Assembly (NCBI GenBank): GCA_021781695.1
Contig: JAJXWG010000070.1
Span: 1-7,860 of the forward strand
Origin: Pseudomonadota bacterium
Lineage (GTDB): Bacteria > Pseudomonadota > Gammaproteobacteria > Burkholderiales > Gallionellaceae
Reading direction: 5' to 3'
DNA length: 7,860 bases
This document shows, piece by piece, positions 1-6,238 of this stretch; the stretch's first letter is position 1; each line of letters begins with the position of its first letter. The notes beneath the pieces are model-generated. The model saw nothing but the letters and a program-made list of their open reading frames with translations. It made no database searches and was not told the origin of the DNA. Both the position numbers and the translations under genes were made by a program.

Positions 1-914
1 AGCAGATATTTCTCGCTTATCAGTTTGCTTTCTTCATGCAGGAATTCGAGAAATACTTTGGCGAGCACAGACAGTTGCTTGTCCTTGGCATAGGCCAGAT
101 ACCAGTGGCGGCGTATCGGAAACCCTTCCACGTCGAGAATCACAAGCTCATCTGCGCTGCGTTCAAGCGCAAGTGTGTGCGCAGACACCACCGCGATCCC
201 CAGCCCGCCTGCGACAGCCTGCTTGATTGCCTCGTTGCTGCCAAGTTCCATCCTGACCTTGAGTTTCAACCCTCGCTCGGTGAAAAATTTTTCGGTGGCA
301 AGGCGTGTGCCTGAACCCGCTTCCCGCATCAGGAACGGCTCTTCAGTAATGCGCTTGGGCGGAATATCCTTTGCGTTCGCAAGTGGGTGGTTGCGCGCAG
401 CCAGCACCACCATCGGGTTTTCCAGAAAAGGGGTCAACTCGACATCCATATGTTCAGGCGGCTGCCCCAGAACATACAAGTCGTCGAGATTATCCGCCAT
501 ACGTTGCAACATCCGCTCACGATTTTCCACCTTGAGAGACACATCTATGCCGGGATAACGCTGGCAAAATAACCCTAGCAGGCGTGGCACAAAATACTTG
601 GCGGTGGTGATCACCGATAATTTCAGTCTGCCTGCCTTGACGCCTTTCATGTCCGACAACAACATCTCGAAACGCGAAAGGCCGTCGAAAATATCCCGGC
701 ATACCTTGAGCAGTTCACGTCCCACATCGGTTAAAAATACCTTCTTCCCGATCTGCTCGACAAGCGGCTGTCCAACAATATCCGTCAGCTGTTTAAGCTG
801 AATGGATACCGTCGGCTGTGTAGTGTGCAGCTCTTCGGCTGCCCGGGTGAAACTCAAGTTGCGCGCAACCGCTTCAAAGACTTTCAGCTGACGTAACGTG
901 GCATTCTTGATCAT
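1..914 (-). CDS. cbbR: CbbR, LysR-type regulator of the RuBisCO operon (3' end cut by window edge)
   Basis: This is a cytoplasmic LysR-type transcription factor, divergent from cbbL. The minus-strand frame is open from ATG 914-912 to the window edge, giving 304 codons without a stop. CbbR proteins are about 300-320 residues, so only the extreme C-terminus is missing. An N-terminal winged helix-turn-helix is visible at about residues 7-65: LRQLKVFEAVARNLSFTRAA, then ELHTTQPTVSIQLKQL, then GKKVFLTDVG. The periplasmic-binding-protein-like effector domain follows from about residue 90 and includes EAGSGTR and GSNEAIKQAVAGGLGIAVVS. CbbR proteins are known to bind the cbbR-cbbL intergenic region and respond to metabolites such as RuBP, PEP or NADPH; the effector here cannot be read from sequence. 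The start precedes the conserved N-terminal block directly. Autoregulation is inferred from the shared 162-bp intergenic region. Confidence 0.95.
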   Translation of the reverse strand, partial: MIKNATLRQLKVFEAVARNLSFTRAAEELHTTQPTVSIQLKQLTDIVGQPLVEQIGKKVFLTDVGRELLKVCRDIFDGLSRFEMLLSDMKGVKAGRLKLSVITTAKYFVPRLLGLFCQRYPGIDVSLKVENRERMLQRMADNLDDLYVLGQPPEHMDVELTPFLENPMVVLAARNHPLANAKDIPPKRITEEPFLMREAGSGTRLATEKFFTERGLKLKVRMELGSNEAIKQAVAGGLGIAVVSAHTLALERSADELVILDVEGFPIRRHWYLAYAKDKQLSVLAKVFLEFLHEESKLISEKYL

Positions 915-929
915 GGCGCTTCATTGGAT

Positions 930-963
930 TTAATCATAGACAATGATAAATGATTAACATTAA
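930..963. promoter_or_regulatory. Probable CbbR operator (nested inverted repeat)
   Basis: TTAATCAT (930-937) and ATGATTAA (950-957) form a perfect 8-bp inverted repeat with a 12-bp spacer. Inside it, TCA-N7-TGA (934-946) matches the TNA-N7-TNA form reported for CbbR sites and contains the general LysR T-N11-A spacing. A second element, TGA-N7-TAA (951-963), adjoins it. The site lies 16 bp upstream of the cbbR start and about 50-80 bp upstream of the likely cbbL transcription start, which is where a LysR recognition site is expected. Binding is inferred, not shown. Confidence 0.7.
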
Positions 964-972
964 AAAAAACAA

Positions 973-1002
973 TTATTATTTATACTTGATAGCCTATATA
1001 GT
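973..1002 (+). promoter_or_regulatory. Candidate cbbL promoter
   Basis: The best sigma-70-like -10 hexamer is TATAGT at 997-1002, giving a start near 1009 and a leader of about 68 nt. The region 17-18 bp upstream (TTATTA at 973-978, or TATTAT at 974-979) is a poor -35, as expected for an activator-dependent promoter. A run of eight A residues (962-969) and further AT-rich sequence lie between the operator and the promoter. TATACT at 981-986 is an alternative -10. The hexamer assignment is tentative. Confidence 0.4.
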
Positions 1003-1027
1003 GCCAACACGCTCAAACGGGCTACAG

Positions 1028-1046
1028 GTCTTTCACCGTGAAAGAC
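1028..1046 (+). promoter_or_regulatory. Perfect palindrome / hairpin in the cbbL leader
   Basis: GTCTTTCAC (1028-1036) and GTGAAAGAC (1038-1046) are exact reverse complements around a single C. As RNA this can fold into an 8-bp stem with a CCG loop, ending 18 nt before the cbbL Shine-Dalgarno AAAGGA (1065-1070). It has no following T tract, so it is not an intrinsic terminator. It may be a 5' mRNA-stabilising stem or a DNA site for a second regulator; the sequence does not decide between them. Confidence 0.5.
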
Positions 1047-1076
1047 ATCTGATTAACCAGACATAAAGGAATTGCT

Positions 1077-2498
1077 ATGGCAGTCAAGACCTACAACGCC
1101 GGTGTAAAAGAATACCGGCAAACTTACTGGACGCCGGAATACACGCCGCTGGATACCGACATTCTCGCTTGCTTCAAGATCACACCTCAACCTGGCGTGG
1201 ATCGCGAAGAAGTCGCGGCTGCGGTGGCTGCCGAGTCTTCAACCGGTACCTGGACTACGGTGTGGACCGACCTTCTGACCGACCTCGACTACTACAAGGG
1301 CCGCGCCTATCGCATCGAAGACGTACCAGGCGATGACACCTGCTTCTACGCATTTGTTGCATACCCTATCGATCTGTTCGAAGAAGGCTCCGTGGTCAAC
1401 GTGCTGACTTCTCTGGTGGGTAACGTATTCGGCTTCAAGGCCTTGCGTGCACTGCGTCTGGAAGACGTGCGCTTCCCGATCGCCTACGTGAAGACCTGCG
1501 GCGGCCCCCCACAAGGTATCCAGGTTGAACGCGACAAGATGAACAAGTATGGCCGTCCACTGCTGGGCTGCACCATCAAGCCCAAACTGGGTCTGTCTGC
1601 GAAGAACTATGGGCGCGCTGTTTATGAGTGCCTGCGCGGCGGCCTGGATTTCACCAAGGACGACGAGAACGTCAACAGCCAACCCTTCATGCGCTGGCGC
1701 GACCGTTTCGAGTTCGTGCATGAGGCAACGCTGAAGGCAGAACGCGAGACCGGCGAGCGCAAGGGGCACTACCTGAACGTCACCGCTCCAACGCCTGAAG
1801 AGATGTACAAGCGCGCAGAGTTCGCCAAGGAAATCGGCGCACCGATCATCATGCACGACTACCTGACTGGCGGCTTGACAGCCAATACCGGCTTGGCCAA
1901 CTGGTGCCGCAACAACGGCATGCTGTTGCACATCCACCGCGCGATGCACGCCGTGCTCGACCGCAACCCGCACCACGGCATCCACTTCCGCGTGCTGACC
2001 AAGGTATTGCGTCTGTCTGGTGGTGATCACCTGCACTCGGGTACTGTGGTTGGCAAGCTGGAAGGCGACCGCGAAGCAACGCTGGGCTGGATCGACACGA
2101 TGCGCGACGAGTTCATCAAGGAAGATCGCTCACGCGGCCTGTTCTTCGATCAGGACTGGGGCTCGATGCCAGGCGTGATTCCTGTCGCATCCGGCGGTAT
2201 CCATGTATGGCACATGCCAGCACTGGTCAACATCTTTGGTGATGACTCGGTCTTGCAGTTCGGTGGCGGCACATTGGGACACCCATGGGGCAATGCAGCA
2301 GGTGCAGCGGCTAACCGTGTCGCGCTTGAAGCCTGCGTGGCAGCACGCAACCAGGGCATCGCAATCGAGAAGGAAGGCAAGGCCATCCTGACCAAGGCAG
2401 CAGAAAGCAGCCCCGAACTGAAGATCGCCATGGAAACATGGAAGGAGATCAAGTTCGAATTCGACACAGTCGACAAACTGGACGTGGCTCACAAGTAA
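1077..2498 (+). CDS. cbbL: RuBisCO large subunit, Form IA (green-type)
   Basis: Catalytic subunit of ribulose-1,5-bisphosphate carboxylase/oxygenase, the CO2-fixing step of the Calvin-Benson-Bassham cycle; eight copies assemble with eight CbbS. The 473-residue protein is full length. Active-site residues are all visible (spinach equivalent in brackets): E53 (60), T58-W59 (65-66), N116 (123), K168 and K170 in TIKPKLGLS (175, 177), carbamylated K194 with metal ligands D196 and E197 in GLDFTKDDENVNSQPF (201, 203, 204), H287-R288 (294-295), H320 (327), loop-6 K327 (334), S372 (379) and G396-G397 (403-404). E81-D82 form a surface acidic pair; I recall Asp82 of Form I CbbL being implicated in recognition by the CbbO adaptor. 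The start is ATG 1077 with AAAGGA six bases upstream. It is the first gene of the operon, under CbbR control. Confidence 0.99.
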   Translation: MAVKTYNAGVKEYRQTYWTPEYTPLDTDILACFKITPQPGVDREEVAAAVAAESSTGTWTTVWTDLLTDLDYYKGRAYRIEDVPGDDTCFYAFVAYPIDLFEEGSVVNVLTSLVGNVFGFKALRALRLEDVRFPIAYVKTCGGPPQGIQVERDKMNKYGRPLLGCTIKPKLGLSAKNYGRAVYECLRGGLDFTKDDENVNSQPFMRWRDRFEFVHEATLKAERETGERKGHYLNVTAPTPEEMYKRAEFAKEIGAPIIMHDYLTGGLTANTGLANWCRNNGMLLHIHRAMHAVLDRNPHHGIHFRVLTKVLRLSGGDHLHSGTVVGKLEGDREATLGWIDTMRDEFIKEDRSRGLFFDQDWGSMPGVIPVASGGIHVWHMPALVNIFGDDSVLQFGGGTLGHPWGNAAGAAANRVALEACVAARNQGIAIEKEGKAILTKAAESSPELKIAMETWKEIKFEFDTVDKLDVAHK

Positions 2499-2500
2499 CA

Positions 2501-2539
2501 GGAACATTCCGGACGCACCTCAAGTGCGATCCGGATTCC
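2501..2539 (+). promoter_or_regulatory. cbbL-cbbS intercistronic hairpin
   Basis: TCCGGACGCAC (2508-2518) pairs with GTGCG (2524-2528) and TCCGGA (2530-2535), giving an 11-bp GC-rich stem with one bulged A (2529) and a five-base loop CTCAA. The flanking GGAA (2501-2504) and TTCC (2536-2539) can extend it past a three-base bulge. No T run follows, so it does not look like an intrinsic terminator. It more likely protects the 3' end of the cbbL message or marks a processing site. The base pairing is seen; the role is inferred. Confidence 0.65.
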
Positions 2540-2564
2540 CATACCACATTTGAAAGGAAATGAA

Positions 2565-2921
2565 ATGTCTGAAGTAATGGATTACAAAAGCCGCCTGTCT
2601 GATCCTGCCAGCCGCAAGTTCGAGACTTTCTCCTACTTGCCAGCGATGACAGCAGCGGAAATCAAGAAACAGGTCGAGTACCTGGTTTCCAAAGGCTGGA
2701 ACCCGGCTATCGAGCACATCGAGCCAGAGTATTTGATGGATTCGTACTGGTACATGTGGAAACTGCCGATGTTTGGCGAAACCGATGTTACCAAGGTTCT
2801 GGCCGAAGCCGAAGCCTGTCACAAAGCCAACCCGAACAACCACGTGCGTCTGATTGGTTACAACAACTTCAATCAGTCACAAGGTGCGGCGATGGTGATT
2901 TTCCGCGGCAAGACTGTTTAA
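2565..2921 (+). CDS. cbbS: RuBisCO small subunit, Form IAq
   Basis: Small subunit that caps the L8 core of Form I RuBisCO. The protein has 118 residues from ATG 2565, which has AAGGA (2554-2558) six bases upstream; a TTG at 2550 in the same frame would add five residues but lies over the Shine-Dalgarno and is rejected. Family landmarks are FETFSYLP (19-26), EYLVSKGWNPAIEH (38-51), YWYMWKLPMFG (61-71) and VRLIGYNN (94-101). The N-terminal DYKSRLSDPASRKFETF carries the short insertion that, as I recall, separates IAq small subunits from the carboxysomal IAc type, which read more like DYxSSLKYETF. The neighbouring cbbQO pair supports the same assignment. It lies 66 bp after cbbL with a strong hairpin between them. 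Confidence 0.98.
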   Translation: MSEVMDYKSRLSDPASRKFETFSYLPAMTAAEIKKQVEYLVSKGWNPAIEHIEPEYLMDSYWYMWKLPMFGETDVTKVLAEAEACHKANPNNHVRLIGYNNFNQSQGAAMVIFRGKTV

Positions 2922-2930
2922 TGCTGTGAT

Positions 2931-2964
2931 CCCTGCCGTCGGTTAGCGTCGGCGGCGGGGTTTT
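2931..2964 (+). terminator. Terminator-like hairpin between cbbS and cbbQ
   Basis: CCCTGCCG (2931-2938) can pair with CGGCGGGG (2953-2960), with one G-U pair, and is directly followed by TTTT (2961-2964). An alternative stem is GCCG (2935-2938) with CGGC (2950-2953), extended inward past one T-T mismatch by CG/CG. It begins nine bases after the cbbS stop. The T tract is short, so partial read-through is plausible, and cbbQ and cbbO need it if they lack their own promoter. This fits an attenuator that makes cbbLS mRNA more abundant than cbbQO mRNA. Confidence 0.65.
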
Positions 2965-3034
2965 CAGTGCATGGACCAAAGTGACTTGAAATCGGTTGCT
3001 TTCGCCCCTGTGTTGAATGTTAGACGGAGAACGT

Positions 3035-3841
3035 ATGAGCAACGATATCCTTCAGCAGTACCGTATCGAAAAAGAACCCTATTATCGCCCCGTCTCTGAC
3101 GAAGTCGAGTTGTACGAGGCGACCTACAGCGTGCGCATGCCGATGATGCTGAAAGGCCCGACTGGTTGCGGCAAATCCCGTTTTGTCGAGCATATGGCCT
3201 GGAAGCTTGGCAAACCGCTGATCACCGTCGCCTGCAACGAAGACATGACGGCAAGTGATCTGGTCGGCCGATTCCTGCTCGATGCGAATGGCACGCGCTG
3301 GCAGGATGGCCCGCTTGCAATAGCCGCGCGTTATGGTGCAATCTGCTATCTGGACGAGGTTGTCGAAGCGCGTCAGGACACCACGGTGGTGATTCACCCC
3401 TTGACCGACAACCGCCGCGTTTTGCCTCTGGAAAAGAAGGGGGAGCTGGTCAAGGCGCATCCCGATTTTCAACTTGTCATTTCCTATAATCCCGGTTATC
3501 AGAGCCTGATGAAGGATCTGAAACAATCCACAAAGCAGCGTTTCGGCGGACTGGATTTCAACTATCCTGAACATGGCATCGAAACGGAAATCGTCGCCCA
3601 CGAAACGAATGTCAGCGCGGAAGTGGCTGACAAGCTGGTCTCCATTGCTGAGCGCGCCCGCAATCTCAAGGGGCACGGCCTGGATGAAGGCATCTCGACG
3701 CGCATGCTGATCTACGCAGGCAGCCTCATTGCCACCGGTGTCGACCCGATTAAGGCCTGCCGCGTAGCGCTTGTTCGTCCGATTACAGACGATCCTGACA
3801 TGCGCGATGCACTCGACGCCGCAGTGACCACATATTTTTGA
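3035..3841 (+). CDS. cbbQ: CbbQ, MoxR-family AAA+ ATPase of the RuBisCO activase
   Basis: ATP-driven motor of the CbbQO activase, which releases inhibitory sugar phosphates from RuBisCO active sites; CbbQ forms hexamers that carry CbbO. The protein has 268 residues, the usual family length. Visible motifs are Walker A GPTGCGKS (41-48), Walker B ICYLDE (103-108), a sensor-1-like Asn in SYNPGYQ (N152), an arginine-finger candidate R169 in QSTKQRFGGLDF, and GISTRMLIYAG with a sensor-2-like Arg. I chose ATG 3035 because GGAG (3026-3029) lies five bases upstream. The in-frame ATG 3017 would add MLDGER and include the Shine-Dalgarno. It lies 113 bp after cbbS, behind a terminator-like hairpin, so its expression probably depends on read-through. 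It belongs to the same subfamily as NorQ/NirQ, but the context fixes the RuBisCO role. Confidence 0.97.
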   Translation: MSNDILQQYRIEKEPYYRPVSDEVELYEATYSVRMPMMLKGPTGCGKSRFVEHMAWKLGKPLITVACNEDMTASDLVGRFLLDANGTRWQDGPLAIAARYGAICYLDEVVEARQDTTVVIHPLTDNRRVLPLEKKGELVKAHPDFQLVISYNPGYQSLMKDLKQSTKQRFGGLDFNYPEHGIETEIVAHETNVSAEVADKLVSIAERARNLKGHGLDEGISTRMLIYAGSLIATGVDPIKACRVALVRPITDDPDMRDALDAAVTTYF

Positions 3842-3880
3842 TCATGCAGGGTGGTTGCCTTGCGGCTCACCCTGCATGAT
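3841..3880 (+). promoter_or_regulatory. cbbQ-cbbO intercistronic hairpin, 13-bp perfect stem
   Basis: ATCATGCAGGGTG (3841-3853) and CACCCTGCATGAT (3868-3880) are exact reverse complements. The 14-base loop can add a small GCC/GGC apical stem (3857-3859 with 3864-3866). The stem begins on the last base of the cbbQ stop codon and ends 18 bases before the cbbO ATG. No T tract follows. Ribosomes finishing cbbQ would melt its base, so it could control cbbO translation or mark an RNase site. The structure is certain from the sequence; the function is inferred. Confidence 0.7.
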
Positions 3881-3898
3881 GATTTGGGTAAAGTGACC

Positions 3899-6238
3899 AT
3901 GTCGATCAATCTTGAAGATTATCAGGAACTGCTGTCTGAGCTTTCGCCGGAATTGCAGAGCAGTCTGCGTTCTGCGTGGCTCGAAGCCACGAAAGTTTTC
4001 AGCGCACGGGGACTGGACAACTATCTCAAGGGTGCTGCAGCGCTGAAGAGCCTGGGCAAAGGCGATGAGCTGATTGCCACCTGGATAGACCATGCACCGA
4101 TGGTGGCCAAGGAAATCGGCGAGGATGCCGTGCCTGACCTTGTGCAAACCGCGCTTACACTGGCATCCAAGACCTCCGCAACCGTAATCGAACTGGTCCT
4201 GACTACAGCACCGACTGCTGCCAACCGACTGGGTGACGAACATCTGTTTCGCGCCTATCTGCAATTTCTGAACACCCTGCTCTCGCAAGCGCCGCGCGGT
4301 GTCAGACCGATGCTGGAAAATCTGGAAATGCTGTTCAGCCAGCTAACACTGGGTGGTCTGCGCCGCTGGGCGCTGTGGGGCGCGCACGCGCATCGCACCA
4401 ATTATCCCGAGCAGGCAAGCTATTTCAGCCTGCAGTCCAAAGAGTCGCAGGCGATGCTGCAGAAAGAACGCAAGGGTACGCTGTTCATCGATGTGCAGCG
4501 CCGTATCAACATGTATCTGCGCGCGCTGTGGGCGCGGGATTTTTTCATGAAACCCACTTCCGGAGACTTCGAGACGCGTGAAGGATACCGGCCGTTCGTG
4601 GAAGGTTATTTTATCCATCTTCCCGACGCTTATGATGATTTCACCGTCGGCGAAACCAAGCTGCCGGGTCTTGCGATGTATCGCGCCGCAGCCGCGCACA
4701 GTGCCGCACATATCGTCTACACCCGCGAACCGATTTCGGCCGAAGCACTCAACCCGCTCCAGATGGCTGTGATCAGCGTGATCGAGGATGCGCGCGTGGA
4801 AACGCTGGCGGTGCGCAAATTTCCTGGTTTAAAGCAGCTCTGGTCAGTATTCCACACAATAGAATCGACCAGCGCAAAGTCTGCAGGAGATTATTTCAAT
4901 CGTCTGGCGCGCGCGCTGCTGGACGAATCTTATCAGGACAACGATCCCTGGATAGTGCAGGGGCGGTTGTTGTTCAAGCAGGCGGCAGATCGCCTGGAAA
5001 ACAATCAGGTGTCCTGGGATATCGGCGTGCAACTGGCCCATGAATTCATGAGCAAGCGCATCGCATTCAACCCCAGAAGCGATCTCTTAACCGCTCTCTA
5101 TCGCGACGACAATCGCTATTTCTGGGAATTCGAGGAGTTTGATTTCGACAAGGCCATGGCGGCAGGCTATGAAGCGCCCAAACAGGTGCGCAAGCATGTC
5201 AGCCTGATGGAGTTCGCCAACGAGATCGATGTCGAAAATGCAGGTGACGATGCGGAAGAAATCTGGGTGCTGGGCACCGAGCTGTTCCCCTATGAGGACC
5301 TTGGCGTCTCCTTTAATGAGATGGAAGGCAAGGAACCTGTCTCCGAACCCTATCATTATTCGGAATGGGATTACCAGATACAGCTCGAGCGACCCGCATG
5401 GGCAACAGTGCTGGAAAAGCGGCCAAAGATGGGTGAGTTGCAGCTGATAGACGATATTGTCCATCAGCACAAGCGCACCATAGGTCGCCTCAAATTCTTG
5501 CTCGATGCGCTGCAGCCGCAGGGGGTGACGCGTATCCGCAAACTCGAGGATGGGGACGAGGTCGACATCAATGCGGCGATTCGTTCCATGATAGACATAC
5601 GCATGGCACAGCAACCCGACCCGCGTATCATGATGCGGTCTGTGCGCAAGGTGCGCGACATTTCCGTGATGGTGCTGCTTGATCTTTCCGAGTCCACCAA
5701 CGAAAAAGTGGCAGGACAGGATTACAGCGTGCTCGACTTGCAACGTCAGGCTACCGTGCTTTTAGCCGATGCAATACACAAGATAGGCGACCCCTTTGCG
5801 ATACACGGTTTTTGTTCGGATGGCAGGCACAATGTAGAATATTTCCGTTACAAGGATTTCAACCAGGCATACAATGACGAACCTAAGTCGCGTCTTGCGG
5901 GAATGAAAGGGCAGCTGTCCACGCGAATGGGTGCTGCCATCCGCCACGCGGGACATTACCTGAACCAGCAGAAGTCGTCGAAAAAACTGCTTCTGGTGCT
6001 TACCGACGGGGAACCTGCCGATGTAGACGTGCGCGATCCGCAATATTTGCGTTTTGACACCAAAAAGGCGGTAGAAGAATTGGCGCGTTCCGGCGTGAAT
6101 ACTTTCTGCATGTCGCTTGACCCCAGAGCCGACCAGTATGTGTCGAGAATCTTTGGGGCCAAGAACTATATGGTCGTCGATCATGTAGAACGTTTGCCGG
6201 AAAAACTGCCGGCACTCTATGCGGGACTGACAAGATGA
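3899..6238 (+). CDS. cbbO: CbbO, von Willebrand A adaptor of the RuBisCO activase
   Basis: Adaptor that binds the CbbQ hexamer and contacts RuBisCO through its C-terminal VWA domain. The protein has 779 residues from ATG 3899 (MSINLEDYQELL, the usual CbbO N-terminus). The frame opens earlier at GTG 3851, but that start lies inside a hairpin and adds a non-conserved 16-residue leader. The N-terminal ~250 residues look largely helical. HSAAH (267-271) and EDARVE (296-301) lie in a central region also seen in NorD-like proteins. The VWA domain (about 585-775) has a complete MIDAS: DLSES (D595, S597, S599), T675 in LSTRMGAAIRHAG and D703 in LTDGEP. The Shine-Dalgarno is weak (GGGTAAAGTG, partly too close), suggesting modest translation; this suits a complex of six CbbQ per CbbO. 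Its stop overlaps the next start (ATGA). Confidence 0.96.
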   Translation: MSINLEDYQELLSELSPELQSSLRSAWLEATKVFSARGLDNYLKGAAALKSLGKGDELIATWIDHAPMVAKEIGEDAVPDLVQTALTLASKTSATVIELVLTTAPTAANRLGDEHLFRAYLQFLNTLLSQAPRGVRPMLENLEMLFSQLTLGGLRRWALWGAHAHRTNYPEQASYFSLQSKESQAMLQKERKGTLFIDVQRRINMYLRALWARDFFMKPTSGDFETREGYRPFVEGYFIHLPDAYDDFTVGETKLPGLAMYRAAAAHSAAHIVYTREPISAEALNPLQMAVISVIEDARVETLAVRKFPGLKQLWSVFHTIESTSAKSAGDYFNRLARALLDESYQDNDPWIVQGRLLFKQAADRLENNQVSWDIGVQLAHEFMSKRIAFNPRSDLLTALYRDDNRYFWEFEEFDFDKAMAAGYEAPKQVRKHVSLMEFANEIDVENAGDDAEEIWVLGTELFPYEDLGVSFNEMEGKEPVSEPYHYSEWDYQIQLERPAWATVLEKRPKMGELQLIDDIVHQHKRTIGRLKFLLDALQPQGVTRIRKLEDGDEVDINAAIRSMIDIRMAQQPDPRIMMRSVRKVRDISVMVLLDLSESTNEKVAGQDYSVLDLQRQATVLLADAIHKIGDPFAIHGFCSDGRHNVEYFRYKDFNQAYNDEPKSRLAGMKGQLSTRMGAAIRHAGHYLNQQKSSKKLLLVLTDGEPADVDVRDPQYLRFDTKKAVEELARSGVNTFCMSLDPRADQYVSRIFGAKNYMVVDHVERLPEKLPALYAGLTR

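Noticed and set aside
1..914. CbbR as a truncated pseudogene because no stop is seen
   Set aside because: The frame is open and continuous to the window edge and already has 304 codons, so the missing stop reflects the cut, not a mutation.
1239..2036. Long minus-strand open frame (265 codons) inside cbbL
   Set aside because: It lies opposite a fully intact RuBisCO large subunit with strong codon bias; the frame is a by-product of that bias and the translation resembles no protein.
2550..2564. TTG start extending CbbS by five residues
   Set aside because: The added codons are the Shine-Dalgarno region of the ATG at 2565.
2986..3018. Separate promoter for cbbQ (TTGAAA at 2986-2991)
   Set aside because: No acceptable -10 lies 16-18 bp downstream; the nearest candidate, TTGAAT at 3013, is about 21 bp away.
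3020..3676. Minus-strand open frame (218 codons) opposite cbbQ
   Set aside because: The plus strand encodes a complete AAA+ protein with all motifs; the antisense product has no recognisable features.
3851..3898. GTG start at 3851 extending CbbO by 16 residues
   Set aside because: The GTG sits inside the 13-bp hairpin, and the conserved CbbO N-terminus begins at ATG 3899.
5087..5743. Minus-strand open frame (218 codons) opposite cbbO
   Set aside because: It overlaps the CbbO region leading into the VWA domain; the histidine- and cysteine-rich translation is typical of an antisense shadow.
2922..6238. Carboxysome or red-type activase (CbbX) genes
   Set aside because: The genes after cbbS are clearly cbbQ and cbbO; there are no shell-protein, CsoS2 or CbbX sequences in the window.
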